Source of the DNA: Candidatus Melainabacteria bacterium
GTDB taxonomy: Bacteria; Cyanobacteriota; Vampirovibrionia; Obscuribacterales; Obscuribacteraceae
Direction of reading: 5' to 3'
DNA: 64,000 nucleotides
Assembly (NCBI GenBank): GCA_016716405.1
Contig: JADJWK010000001.1
Span: forward strand, 2,728,001 to 2,792,000
In this document: piece by piece, positions 16,558-24,947 of the stretch
Position numbering within the stretch: the stretch's first letter is position 1
Layout: each line of letters starts with the position of its first letter
Position numbers and translations under genes: made by a program
Notes under the pieces: model-generated
Databases searched by the model: none
Seen by the model: only the letters and a program-made list of their open reading frames with translations
Told to the model about the DNA's origin: nothing

Positions 16558-19383
16558 ATGGTAAACACAGTCAACAGCAGCAACTCCCCCATCGAAAGGG
16601 TCAGCGACGTCAAGCATGTCACCGAATACCGCATGGCCAACGGCTTGAAAGTGGTCCTTGCCGAAAATCATATCGCTCCGGTAATCACGCTCCTGGTCCT
16701 CTATAAGGTGGGCAGCCGCAACGAGGGTGTCGGCTATACCGGTGCCACCCACTTTCTCGAGCATATGCTCTTCAAAGGAACGAAGAGGCACAATATCGAG
16801 AAGGGAAACGGAATCGACAATCTGCTCACCCAGATCGGTGCCTACTGGAACGCCACCACCTGGTTCGATCGGACCAGCTATTTCGAAGTGGTGCCAAGCG
16901 AGTTCCTGGAGCTGTGCATCAAGCTCGAGGCCGACCGCATGCGCAACCTCCTCTTGCGCCAGACCGACAGGGACTCGGAGATGTCGGTGGTCCGCAACGA
17001 GCTGGAGCGCGGCGAAAATTATCCCGAGGAAGCTCTGGAGAAAGAGCTCTATGCAATAGCATTCCGCGAGCATCCCTATCACCACCCCACTATCGGCTGG
17101 CGGTCGGATGTCGAGGGCGTGCCTCTCGATCGGCTGAAGCGTTTCTACGATACTTTTTACTGGCCGAATAATGCCACCGTTATTCTCCTGGGCGATTTCG
17201 AGAAGGACGCTGCCCTGTCTCTACTGGACAAGCATTTCGGCAAGCTCGGCTCGTCACCTGAACCGATACCGCAGGTCTACACCGTGGAGCCTCCCCAGGA
17301 AGGAGAGCGACGCTTCGAGATCTGCCGGGCAGGGGATCTTCCCCGGGTCTGGATGGGTTTCCATGTTCCGGAGGCGGCGCACCGGGACGACTACGCCCTG
17401 GCCGCCATGCGCCACATCCTGGGTAGCACTTACGAGCGGTCGAGCCGTCTCTATCGCGCCCTTATCGATACGGGGCTTGCCGCCGACGCATTTTCTCGAC
17501 ACGACGAGCTGAGGGATCCCGGTCTTTTTATTGTGGGCGCCAGTCTCAATCCCGGCTCCACACTCAAGCAAGTGGAGGAAGCGATCCTTGCCGAGATCGA
17601 CCGTTTCGCCAGCGAGCCCGTCTCGCAGGATGAGCTCTCCCGGGCCAAGAGCGCCAATCTCAAAGGCACTATCCTGGCTATGGCCGATCCGAGCAGCCTG
17701 GCATTTCTTCTCGGCGAGGCGGAGTCCAAGGCGGACTGGCAATGGCTGATGAATTACGACGACGAGTTCGAGAAGGTCACCGCCGAAGACATCATGTCCG
17801 TGGCTTCCCGATATTTCCGCAAGAACAACAGGACTGTCGGTTATTTCAGGCCCCTGCAACAGCTTATGCATGAGGTCCGGCATCCCGACTCCGATGGCGG
17901 CGAGATCGAAGAATTCGAAGAGAGCGGGGAGTTCTCCGGTAATGGCGATCACTCGGTCGCCGATATGGTGGCAGATCTCGAAGATCCTGCCGTGAAAGAG
18001 GCCGATTTCCCGGATACCAGCAAGGCTGTAAGCGACGATGAGCTGGTCGCGCTTCTGGCCGACGCTCCGAAGACTGTACGGGTTCGTTTCTCGAAAGCCT
18101 CCGGCGGTGGAGCGACATTCGCCGAGCGTGTCCGCAAGGAAGTACTTCCCAACGGCATGACCGTTCTGCTCATGTCCAATCCAGGCACCCAGTCTGTGGG
18201 TCTTGCCCTCAATATGAAAGCAGGCAGGTATTTCACCCGGGACCTTCCGGGGAGCCAGGCCGAGCTCGTGGGCGATCTGCTCAGCCGAGGGTCGAGCCGC
18301 TACAGCAAGATGGATCTGGCCGAGGCTCTGGAGGGTATGGGCATTCCATCCGGTCTGGAATTCTCGGTGGACAATTACCGGATGGGTCTTGCCACCCATG
18401 TGGTCTCGGATGACTTCAACCTCTATCTCGATCTGCTCAACGACGTCCTGCGCAATCCGTTGCTTGCCGCCGACGAGCTCGACAAGATCAAGATCGAGTG
18501 GACGTCGAAGCTCATCGAGAGTGCCAACAACACCCGTACTGTGGCCTGGAACGGTCTGAAGCGCGCCCTCTATCCGGACGATCATCCCTTCGCCGAGAAG
18601 CCTTTCACGGAGCAACTCGAGGAGCTCCAGGCGATCGCCAGCGAAGATCTGCTCGGCGTTCATCGCCGCCTGCTCTCGCCGCGCTCCACCATACTGAGCA
18701 TCGTCGGCGATATCGATCTGGATCTGGCGTTCAATGAGATCGCCGCTCGCTTCGGCGACTGGGAGGGCGGCGACACCGGCGAGATTCTCATCCCTGCTAT
18801 GCCGCTTCCGGACAGGCGCCGGTATTTCGAGATCAATATCCCGGATAAGAGCAGTGTCGATATCATCATGTCTCATCCGACTACCTTGCGGCGGAGCAAT
18901 AAGGATTTCTACGCGGCACGCATAGCCAATGCCGCTATCGGGCAGGACACGATCACCTCGCGGCTGGGCAATGTCGTCCGTGACCGGGCCGGGCTCACTT
19001 ACGGAATCTACTCGGTGTTCTCCGATTCGGCTTTCGGTGGCGCACCATGGTCGGTGGTACTCACCGTCAATCCCAGCAATATCGAGAAGGCTCTCAGGTT
19101 GGTGGATGAGGTCCTGGACCAGTTTATGCAGCGCGGCATTACCAGGGAAGAGCTCCAGAGAGAGACCGGCAGAGCCGTCGGCTCCTTCAAGGTAGGCCTC
19201 TCCTCTTCCATCGGTATTGCCAGAGTCCTGGCCGAGCTTGAGTTTATCGGTCTGGGCGTCCAGGAGCTCGACGTAGTGAGCAAGCGCTATTTATCCGTCA
19301 CTAAGAGCGACGCCGACGCGGCCATGCGCAAATATTTCCACCCGAGCCACTTCACCAGCGTGGTGGCTGGAACCCTCCGCTGA
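16558..19383 (+). CDS. M16 family zinc metallopeptidase, full-length two-repeat form
   Basis: 941-residue pitrilysin-type peptidase containing two M16 halves. The N-terminal half has the HxxEH motif as HFLEH (65-69) and the downstream glutamate region NELERGENYPEEALEKEL. An acidic linker (about 440-500, EIEEFEESGEFSGNG) follows, then the catalytically silent half (from about 525, RKEVLPNGMTVLLMSNPGT, with a RAGLTYGIYSVFSDSAFGGAP segment). There is no signal peptide, so it is cytoplasmic as read, unlike the paralogue at 1-747. These enzymes degrade short unfolded peptides in a closed chamber. It stands alone, 101 bases from the divergent SDR gene. Confidence 0.93.
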   Translation: MVNTVNSSNSPIERVSDVKHVTEYRMANGLKVVLAENHIAPVITLLVLYKVGSRNEGVGYTGATHFLEHMLFKGTKRHNIEKGNGIDNLLTQIGAYWNATTWFDRTSYFEVVPSEFLELCIKLEADRMRNLLLRQTDRDSEMSVVRNELERGENYPEEALEKELYAIAFREHPYHHPTIGWRSDVEGVPLDRLKRFYDTFYWPNNATVILLGDFEKDAALSLLDKHFGKLGSSPEPIPQVYTVEPPQEGERRFEICRAGDLPRVWMGFHVPEAAHRDDYALAAMRHILGSTYERSSRLYRALIDTGLAADAFSRHDELRDPGLFIVGASLNPGSTLKQVEEAILAEIDRFASEPVSQDELSRAKSANLKGTILAMADPSSLAFLLGEAESKADWQWLMNYDDEFEKVTAEDIMSVASRYFRKNNRTVGYFRPLQQLMHEVRHPDSDGGEIEEFEESGEFSGNGDHSVADMVADLEDPAVKEADFPDTSKAVSDDELVALLADAPKTVRVRFSKASGGGATFAERVRKEVLPNGMTVLLMSNPGTQSVGLALNMKAGRYFTRDLPGSQAELVGDLLSRGSSRYSKMDLAEALEGMGIPSGLEFSVDNYRMGLATHVVSDDFNLYLDLLNDVLRNPLLAADELDKIKIEWTSKLIESANNTRTVAWNGLKRALYPDDHPFAEKPFTEQLEELQAIASEDLLGVHRRLLSPRSTILSIVGDIDLDLAFNEIAARFGDWEGGDTGEILIPAMPLPDRRRYFEINIPDKSSVDIIMSHPTTLRRSNKDFYAARIANAAIGQDTITSRLGNVVRDRAGLTYGIYSVFSDSAFGGAPWSVVLTVNPSNIEKALRLVDEVLDQFMQRGITREELQRETGRAVGSFKVGLSSSIGIARVLAELEFIGLGVQELDVVSKRYLSVTKSDADAAMRKYFHPSHFTSVVAGTLR

Positions 19384-19532
19384 TCGGGCACCACAGGCGG
19401 TACTCGATCAAGGATAGACCCCGCACCGCCGGTGCTATCTGGTGTCAATTTTGATGTCAGTAGATTTCACTGTGTACAGCGATCCGTTTTTTGGCTATCA
19501 TCGAAACTGATTTCTAGAAAGAGAGCACAACG

Positions 19533-20174
19533 ATGGAAAACGCTCAGGTCTCTTCGCATTACACGCATATACAGGACCCTGTCAGTCTCGATGGTCTCGA
19601 CGACTTCCTCAACGGGCTCCTGGACAAAGTGTTCGACGATCAAGAGAGCGAGGCTGCTTGTCCTCCGTCCACGGTGCGAGCCTTCCGTAGATCCGCCGAC
19701 CGCGAAGTGATTTTGGCTTCCGGCTCGGACAGCGCGGTGGAGAACGTCCTGGATGATCTATTCGGGCCAGAAGACATCATCGACTTTTCACCAGGCATCA
19801 TCGCTCCCAGCGGCAGAGCGGTCGACGACAGCCGGCCCAGCCTGTTCGAGGCCGATAGCGATCATCTCGCCGAATGGCAGCTGAAAGTCAGGCTGCTCGA
19901 ATCTCAGCTCGATTATCGCAACGAAGAGCTCAAGCGTTCCCTGGAGCGGATCAGGTTCGTCGAGACCCAGCTCGCCGCCAAAGACGATCAGCTCCGTCTC
20001 CTGCCCGAGCTGCTCAAGCGCGGTATCGACGCCACCAGATACGAGATGGAGCTCAGCGAGCTGAGAGATCAGCTCGAAGGGCTCTCGGAGGATCTCAGCA
20101 AAGCCCAGAGCAGGCTTGAAGACGTGCGGAGCACCTGGATCGGTCGCCTCAGTCTCTGGCTTACCGGCAAATAG
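19533..20174 (+). CDS. Coiled-coil hypothetical protein
   Basis: 213 residues. The N-terminal 110 residues are acidic and probably disordered (ENVLDDLFGPEDIIDFSPG), and residues about 112-200 are a strong heptad coiled coil (EWQLKVRLLESQLDYRNEEL, LELSELRDQL). The C terminus has one amphipathic or short hydrophobic segment (WIGRLSLWLTGK) that could peripherally anchor it to the membrane. No family recognised. A GAGAG sequence lies 9 bases before the ATG. Confidence 0.7.
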   Translation: MENAQVSSHYTHIQDPVSLDGLDDFLNGLLDKVFDDQESEAACPPSTVRAFRRSADREVILASGSDSAVENVLDDLFGPEDIIDFSPGIIAPSGRAVDDSRPSLFEADSDHLAEWQLKVRLLESQLDYRNEELKRSLERIRFVETQLAAKDDQLRLLPELLKRGIDATRYEMELSELRDQLEGLSEDLSKAQSRLEDVRSTWIGRLSLWLTGK

Positions 20175-20190
20175 AGCAGGCGGGGTATAT

Positions 20191-20322
20191 ATGTTCAAGC
20201 TCCTGGTACTCATTTTTGCCCTGGGATCGCGCCGGCAGAGTGTCACCAAGCTCCTGGTGGTCGGCACCTTCTTCGCTCACTTCGCTGCCTTTCTGGCGTT
20301 CAGAGGCACAACGAGGTATTAG
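20191..20322 (+). CDS. Possible small membrane protein
   Basis: 43 codons from ATG 20191: a hydrophobic N terminus (MFKLLVLIFALGSRRQS) and a second hydrophobic stretch (LLVVGTFFAHFAAFLAF). It sits between the coiled-coil gene (16 bases upstream) and the exported protein at 20336 in the same direction. Size and composition fit a small inner-membrane protein, but the ribosome site is only GGCGGGG and there is no homology to lean on. Confidence 0.4.
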   Translation: MFKLLVLIFALGSRRQSVTKLLVVGTFFAHFAAFLAFRGTTRY

Positions 20323-20335
20323 AGGTATTTATTGA

Positions 20336-20896
20336 GTGATTCGCAATCTTTTTTCGCTGGCTCTGCTTCTTTCCATGGCGCTTCCGGCTTTCGCCGGCGA
20401 GAGCGCCGAGGCTGTGCATGCCATCTCCCTTGATGGCGGCAAGCCTGCCGTGGTGACCGGCAATATCAGCTCGGGCAAGAAGATTCCCCTGGACTGGGCT
20501 GCCAGGAGCAGTGTCGCCTGTTTCCCGGGCACCAGATTCGAGATGTTCGACGGCAATCATGTTTTTTACAGAGTGGAGTTGCCGGCGCGCAGCCAGATGA
20601 AGATCAGGCTCGTGCCAAAGGACAGGTCCAGAGTGATCAACCTCTATGCGCTCAGGCAGGGCGCCGGAGGGGAGCAGCCTGTGCCCCCGGATGTCGATTC
20701 GGCGATCTCGGCTGAGGCTAGCTATCCTCTGTACGCGAAGACCGGTACTCGGACCATCAGGAATTCAGATGACGGCACTCGCAAGATCGATTTCATCTCG
20801 GTCGACAAACCTTACAGCATCCTCATCGGGGTAGCCGGAGGCAAGGGATCCGTAGAAGGCGAGTACGAGTTGAGCGTCGCCGTCGACAGGCGTTAG
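20336..20896 (+). CDS. Exported hypothetical protein
   Basis: 186 residues from a GTG start, with a signal peptide (MIRNLFSLALLLSMALPAFAGES). The mature part is predicted beta-rich (MFDGNHVFYRVELPARSQMK, KPYSILIGVAGGKGSVEGEY) and resembles the pre-peptidase or jelly-roll domains found in exported enzymes, but I cannot name a family. The last 4 bases overlap the convergent metalloprotease gene. Confidence 0.65.
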   Translation: MIRNLFSLALLLSMALPAFAGESAEAVHAISLDGGKPAVVTGNISSGKKIPLDWAARSSVACFPGTRFEMFDGNHVFYRVELPARSQMKIRLVPKDRSRVINLYALRQGAGGEQPVPPDVDSAISAEASYPLYAKTGTRTIRNSDDGTRKIDFISVDKPYSILIGVAGGKGSVEGEYELSVAVDRR

Positions 20897-21930
20897 AGCC
20901 TGAACTTGTTTTTCACCCAGCGTCTGAGCTCAGGGAAGTTGTTGCGTACTTCCTCGGTGTCCTTTCCCTGCGCGCCCATGAGCCCGGCGAAAGTCTCGGC
21001 GAATGCCTCGGCGGAGCCACGCTTGGTGAGGGGGACGTAGTACCAGAGCCTGGCCCTGGTGGCATCGCTCATATGACTGACATCGGTGGCGTGGATCCGC
21101 ATGACCTCATCGGAGGAGGTGAAGACCCCCGAGCAATCATCCAGGGCATGACCGAGCTCGTGGAGAAGAACATTGTGGATCCCGTCCTCCTCGAAGGCGG
21201 TATCCTGCAGCCGGTGGGTTCCCGGTATGATGGCGCGCTCGTATATGTAGACGTCGTGACCGTAGCAGCGAGCGGCGTCCTGGGCCAGGTGGATGGTCTC
21301 ATCATCAGGATGACCATCCAGCAGGTGAGTCCATTTGTCGGTGATATTGGGGGCGATATTGACCGTGGCGCCCCCCTTGTTCAGGACCTCATAGATATTG
21401 GGAGGCAGGGTCTCGAGGGTGTGGCTGACATTCTCGATGGTGATCTGCCGCACCGGTGGGTGATCGTTGACCGGTTTGATGACATTGATCCGGTGCTTGA
21501 AGTCCACGCCGGGGTCGGCGCTCGTGTCTGTGCTCGTGCTCGTGTCTGTGCTAATTTCGGTGGGGCGCTCGTCCTGGTGCACTGTGCGGTGAGAGAGCGA
21601 ATAGTCGATGTAGCGAATCAGATTCCGGCAGATGCGATCGGTTTTCTGGTCCGGCTTGAGCTCCACGCAGGCGACATATTCCCGGCGAGCGAGACCGACC
21701 TGGTTCATCTTCATGAATGTGTTGGCCAGCTCGTAATGGGCCGGCCAGTAGCCGGGCTTCTGCTTGAGAATGAACTCGAAGTCCCGGACGGCTTCCGGAT
21801 ATCGCCCGGCCTTGTAATAGCCTATTCCGCGGCCGAGCAGATCGTCGGCTCGAGCGGCGGCGCCGGTCAGTAGTCCGGCAAGCCCGATAACGGCAAGGGC
21901 AATCGCGATAGTTCTCTTTTTGGCGGTCAT
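20893..21930 (-). CDS. Exported TPR protein with HExxH metalloprotease domain (lethal-factor-like)
   Basis: 345 residues from the ATG at 21930, which follows GGGGGAGAAGAG; the in-frame start at 21963 would bury that site. A signal peptide (to about residue 28) precedes one or two TPR units (LLGRGIGYYKAGRYPEAVRDFEF, YWPAHYELANTFMKMNQVG) and a Ser/Thr/Asp-rich linker with an STDT repeat. The C-terminal part has NVLLHELGHALDDCSG (HExxH) and SAEAFAETFAGLMG, whose glutamates fit the third ligand of the anthrax-lethal-factor C-terminal-like (ATLF) family. In bacteria outside pathogens such proteins are generally uncharacterised. Active site intact; target unknown. Confidence 0.75.
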   Translation of the reverse strand: MTAKKRTIAIALAVIGLAGLLTGAAARADDLLGRGIGYYKAGRYPEAVRDFEFILKQKPGYWPAHYELANTFMKMNQVGLARREYVACVELKPDQKTDRICRNLIRYIDYSLSHRTVHQDERPTEISTDTSTSTDTSADPGVDFKHRINVIKPVNDHPPVRQITIENVSHTLETLPPNIYEVLNKGGATVNIAPNITDKWTHLLDGHPDDETIHLAQDAARCYGHDVYIYERAIIPGTHRLQDTAFEEDGIHNVLLHELGHALDDCSGVFTSSDEVMRIHATDVSHMSDATRARLWYYVPLTKRGSAEAFAETFAGLMGAQGKDTEEVRNNFPELRRWVKNKFRL

Positions 21931-22052
21931 CTCTTCTCCCCCGGCAACTATTGGTTTTACCACTTTGTGCTAAACTGATCCACTTGTGTCTACATTAAGC
22001 GCAGCATTCCTAGAGATCGAGCGGGACTTCATCGGAGAGAAGCTTCTGCCGG

Positions 22053-22457
22053 ATGGATGTCAACAAAGTGTTTCCGGTGGATCGCCCGGTTTTGAGACAG
22101 CCACTGCATCTGGTGAAAGACGAGTACCCGGGCGCCATGGTGGTCGACCTGCCTTTTGCGTGGACCGCCGACGACTTGCGCGACCGGCAGCTGGAGAAGA
22201 TTTCAGAATTGCGGAGGTCGCGCGCCATGGCTGAGAGCGGCGAGCGCTTCATCGATGCCGGTGAGATGGGCTGCGGAGAGCTGGTCATGCTCCTCAAGAT
22301 GACCATGAACGAGCTTTCTCCCGGCGACTGTATCCGGGTTATTGCTCTTGATCCCGGCGCCCCGGTGGACCTGCCTGCCTGGTGCCGGCTCACCGGGCAC
22401 AGCCTTCAAAGCTCCGAGCATCCCGAATATCTGATACGAAAGAAGGAGAACTGTTGA
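22053..22457 (+). CDS. TusA/SirA-like sulfur-carrier protein
   Basis: 134 residues. Residues 65-120 match a TusA-like fold: DAGEMGCGELVMLLKMTMN, SPGDCIRVIALDPGAPVDL and PAWCRLTGHSL. The canonical CPxP active site appears as CGEL, with the reactive-position Cys kept (C74) but the prolines lost. TusA proteins carry persulfide sulfur between enzymes. The first 60 residues (VVDLPFAWTADDLRDRQ) are unusual for TusA. Its stop overlaps the start of the DsrE-like gene (TGATG), so the two are translationally coupled. It is the first gene of a sulfur-type operon. Confidence 0.7.
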   Translation: MDVNKVFPVDRPVLRQPLHLVKDEYPGAMVVDLPFAWTADDLRDRQLEKISELRRSRAMAESGERFIDAGEMGCGELVMLLKMTMNELSPGDCIRVIALDPGAPVDLPAWCRLTGHSLQSSEHPEYLIRKKENC

Positions 22458-22825
22458 TGTCCAAAAAACTCTGTGTCAGCCTCACCTGTGCCCTGGACAA
22501 TCCGGACCGGGCGACAGTCGCTTTCGTGGTGGCGAACGCTTCGGTGGCCTCCGACACCGCCACGATGGTCTTTCTCTCCACCGAAGGCGTCCGGCTCGCC
22601 GAGAGCGGGGCGGCCGAGGGCGTTCATGAAGACGGCTTCGCGCCCCTGGGCGAGTTGATCGGCAATTTCGTCAAGGCCGGCGGCCAGATTTTCGTCTGCT
22701 CGCCCTGTTTCAAGAAGCGCGGATTGTCCGAGGATAAGCTTCTGGAGGGTGCCACTATTGTCGGTGGCGCAAGCCTGGTGGAGTATCTCACGGCCGGGGA
22801 CGGCGCCGCCTGTGTTACCTATTGA
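22457..22825 (+). CDS. DsrE family protein
   Basis: 122 residues with the DsrE/DsrF alpha-beta pattern: an alternating hydrophobic start (ATVAFVVANASVASDTATMVF), LSTEGVRLAE, then GGQIFVCSPCFKKRGL with the conserved Cys at 81 and a second at 84, and ATIVGGASLVEYL. DsrE-like proteins accept or donate sulfur with TusA partners. The ribosome site AAGGAG lies 8 bases upstream inside the end of the TusA-like gene. The 3' end overlaps the TusA-MetE fusion by 14 bases. Confidence 0.8.
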   Translation: MSKKLCVSLTCALDNPDRATVAFVVANASVASDTATMVFLSTEGVRLAESGAAEGVHEDGFAPLGELIGNFVKAGGQIFVCSPCFKKRGLSEDKLLEGATIVGGASLVEYLTAGDGAACVTY

Positions 22826-24317
22826 GGCTCACCTCCACGAGGCGGACGTCAGTTTCGACGGCGGCGATCTCGACTGCGGCAGCGGGCTTCTTCTCTTGAT
22901 CAGGCAGCATATCGACCCTCTGGAGAAAGGAGGGCTTCTGGAGGTCCTCTCCAACGATTCCTCGGTGGAAGCTGAGCTGCCGGCCTGGTGCCGTCTCACC
23001 GGCAACGAGCTGGTCTCATTCACGAAGGAGGGCAGCCGGCGCAGTTATCTGATCGCCAAAGGCAAGTTTGCCGATCGCGCTTCCCCTGTCAGAATGAGCC
23101 CCTCTCTCGAGGTGGTGCCGGTCACGCATCCGGCCTCGCTGCCGGAGCCGGTAGAAGCTCCTTTGCTAGAGCCGCTCTCGGTGATGGGGGTAGGAAGCTG
23201 GCCGCGCCCTTCCTGGGTGGTGCGCGCCATCCACGATCATCTCGAGGGACGGCTTTCAGATGATGAATTCACCGCCGTCTGCGCCGATGCCACTCGTCTT
23301 GCCGTTGCCGATCAGGAGCAGGCGGGGGCCGATGTCATAAGCGACGGCGAGCAGGGACGGGACAATTATGCCAGCTTCGTGGGCGGGCTCCTGGACAATT
23401 GCCGGCTGGTGCCCCTGAGCGATCTGCTCGCCATGGTCGATCATCCCGACGAGTTCAAAGCCGAACTGGCGTCCCTCGACGTGCCGGCGGAGTCGGTCAG
23501 GCATCCGGTGGTTTTCGGGCCACTCGGGCGCTCGCGCTCCCTGGTCGCGAAAGAGGCCGAGCAGGTCCTTGCTCTCAGCGGACGCCCGGTGAAGGCGGCG
23601 CTACCGGGACCCTATCTTCTCACCCGCTTGATGTGGCTCGATTGTATCACCGACCGCTTCTATGCCAGCCGCGAGGAATTGGGCAGCGACATAGTGAGGG
23701 TTCTCAAAGAAGAGTGCCACCATCTCCTTTCTCTTGGTGTCAGTCTGGTGCAGTTCGACGAGCCGGTGCTCACCGAAGTGGTCTTCAGCGGACCCAAGAG
23801 CAAGCGGAGTTTCATGTGCGGCGCCCTGAGCGAATCGGGCGATGCCGCAGAAGAGCTCGCCTTTGCCGGTTCTTTGATCAACAGCGTGGTGGAAGGGTTG
23901 CCGATTTCGCGTACGGCGGTGCATGTATGCAGGGGCAACTGGACTGCCGACGAATCCGTAGCTCTGACGGGCTCTTATGAGCCATTACTGGCGGTGCTCG
24001 GCTCCCTTGCCGTCGGCACGCTCTTCCTGGAGCTCTGCACACCCAGAGCCGGAGAGATCGAGGTTCTAGCCGGCCTGCCTACCACCATGAGGGTGGGCGC
24101 CGGCATGGTCAATCCAAAGAACCCCGAGATCGAGACGGTGGATGAGATCAAGAGGAGAATCGATAAAGCCGCTTCGGTGCTCGGCGCCGAACGTCTTCTC
24201 CTGACCCCTGACTGCGGGTTCGCTACTTTCTGCGACAGTCCGGTCTGCACGAGAGAGAAAGCCATGGCAAAACTGGCCAGTCTCAAGGAGGCTGCTTATC
24301 GTTTCAAGATGTCTTAG
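22812..24317 (+). CDS. TusA-like domain fused to a MetE-type (cobalamin-independent) methyltransferase domain
   Basis: 501 residues from the GTG at 22812. Residues 1-80 repeat the TusA-like fold of the first operon gene, with the Cys at the active-site position (LDCGSGLLLL, C22) and PAWCRLTGNEL. After a Pro-rich linker, residues about 120-500 form the MetE C-terminal barrel: SVMGVGSWPRP, ISDGEQGRDNYASF, AALPGPYLLTRL, VQFDEPVLTEV. The zinc site is complete: H371 and C373 (AVHVCRGNW), E407 (LFLELCTPR) and C468 (LLTPDCGFATF). The MetE N-terminal half is absent, as in core-MetE enzymes, which make methionine by methylating homocysteine from a non-folate donor. The fusion suggests sulfur is delivered to this barrel. 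Confidence 0.85.
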   Translation: MLPIEAHLHEADVSFDGGDLDCGSGLLLLIRQHIDPLEKGGLLEVLSNDSSVEAELPAWCRLTGNELVSFTKEGSRRSYLIAKGKFADRASPVRMSPSLEVVPVTHPASLPEPVEAPLLEPLSVMGVGSWPRPSWVVRAIHDHLEGRLSDDEFTAVCADATRLAVADQEQAGADVISDGEQGRDNYASFVGGLLDNCRLVPLSDLLAMVDHPDEFKAELASLDVPAESVRHPVVFGPLGRSRSLVAKEAEQVLALSGRPVKAALPGPYLLTRLMWLDCITDRFYASREELGSDIVRVLKEECHHLLSLGVSLVQFDEPVLTEVVFSGPKSKRSFMCGALSESGDAAEELAFAGSLINSVVEGLPISRTAVHVCRGNWTADESVALTGSYEPLLAVLGSLAVGTLFLELCTPRAGEIEVLAGLPTTMRVGAGMVNPKNPEIETVDEIKRRIDKAASVLGAERLLLTPDCGFATFCDSPVCTREKAMAKLASLKEAAYRFKMS

Positions 24318-24326
24318 AATGGAACC

Positions 24327-24947
24327 ATGAAACCGACTGTATGCCTTGCCCTGCTTCTTGCTCTAATCCTATCTCTTTCCGGAGAGGCCACGGCTCAGGA
24401 GAAAAAGGCCAGCAATTCATTCGGCTATGTCGCTGTCGGTCCCGGTCCCCAGGACGCCGACTGGCGGGCTCTCGATCTCAAGGCGCGCAGCGCACTTGAT
24501 GAAGGGCGTTATGACGAGTCCGAGCGCTGCTTCAAAGAGGCGGTGAGCCTTGCTGAGAAGAAAGGTCGCTACGACCCCGGAGTGGTCAACTGTCTTGTGG
24601 GGCTTTCTCTTCTCAATCACAAACGTGGCGACTTCAAGGAATCGGAGCGCTTGTACGAGTATGCCATGCGTCAGGTGGAGGGTCTGACATCACGAGACTC
24701 TCTCGACTTCACCAAGTGGCTGCCTGACCTCGCCTGGCTCTACCAGCAGCATGGCCGGCCCGACCAGGCGGAGACGCTTCATAAGCAGATCTTGAAGGTC
24801 ATGCAGAAAGCGCATGGCAACACATCCAGAAAGCTTCTGCCCGGCATCGATCAGTATGCCGCCTTCTTGCATGCCAACGGCCGTCATGCCGAAGCCAGCA
24901 TGCTCGAGACCAGGAGTCAGGAGATCAGAGGGAGACCCGGGGAGTGA
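24327..24947 (+). CDS. Exported TPR protein
   Basis: 206 residues with a signal peptide (MKPTVCLALLLALILSLSGEATAQ) and three to four TPR units (ALDEGRYDESERCFKEAVSL, HKRGDFKESERLYEYAMR, LYQQHGRPDQAETLHKQIL). A small version of the protein at 14229-15470. It starts 9 bases after the MetE fusion and its stop overlaps the GTG of the methyltransferase, so it is part of the same transcription unit, though a link to sulfur chemistry is not obvious. Confidence 0.85.
   Translation: MKPTVCLALLLALILSLSGEATAQEKKASNSFGYVAVGPGPQDADWRALDLKARSALDEGRYDESERCFKEAVSLAEKKGRYDPGVVNCLVGLSLLNHKRGDFKESERLYEYAMRQVEGLTSRDSLDFTKWLPDLAWLYQQHGRPDQAETLHKQILKVMQKAHGNTSRKLLPGIDQYAAFLHANGRHAEASMLETRSQEIRGRPGE

Noticed and set aside
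17254..18876. Minus-strand ORF of 540 codons
   Set aside because: Antisense shadow inside the M16 peptidase; GC-rich codon use keeps the opposite frame open.
19384..19532. GC-rich inverted repeats after the M16 gene
   Set aside because: Short arms (GGCGGT/ACCGCC, GCACC/GGTGC) without T run; chance is likely at this GC content.
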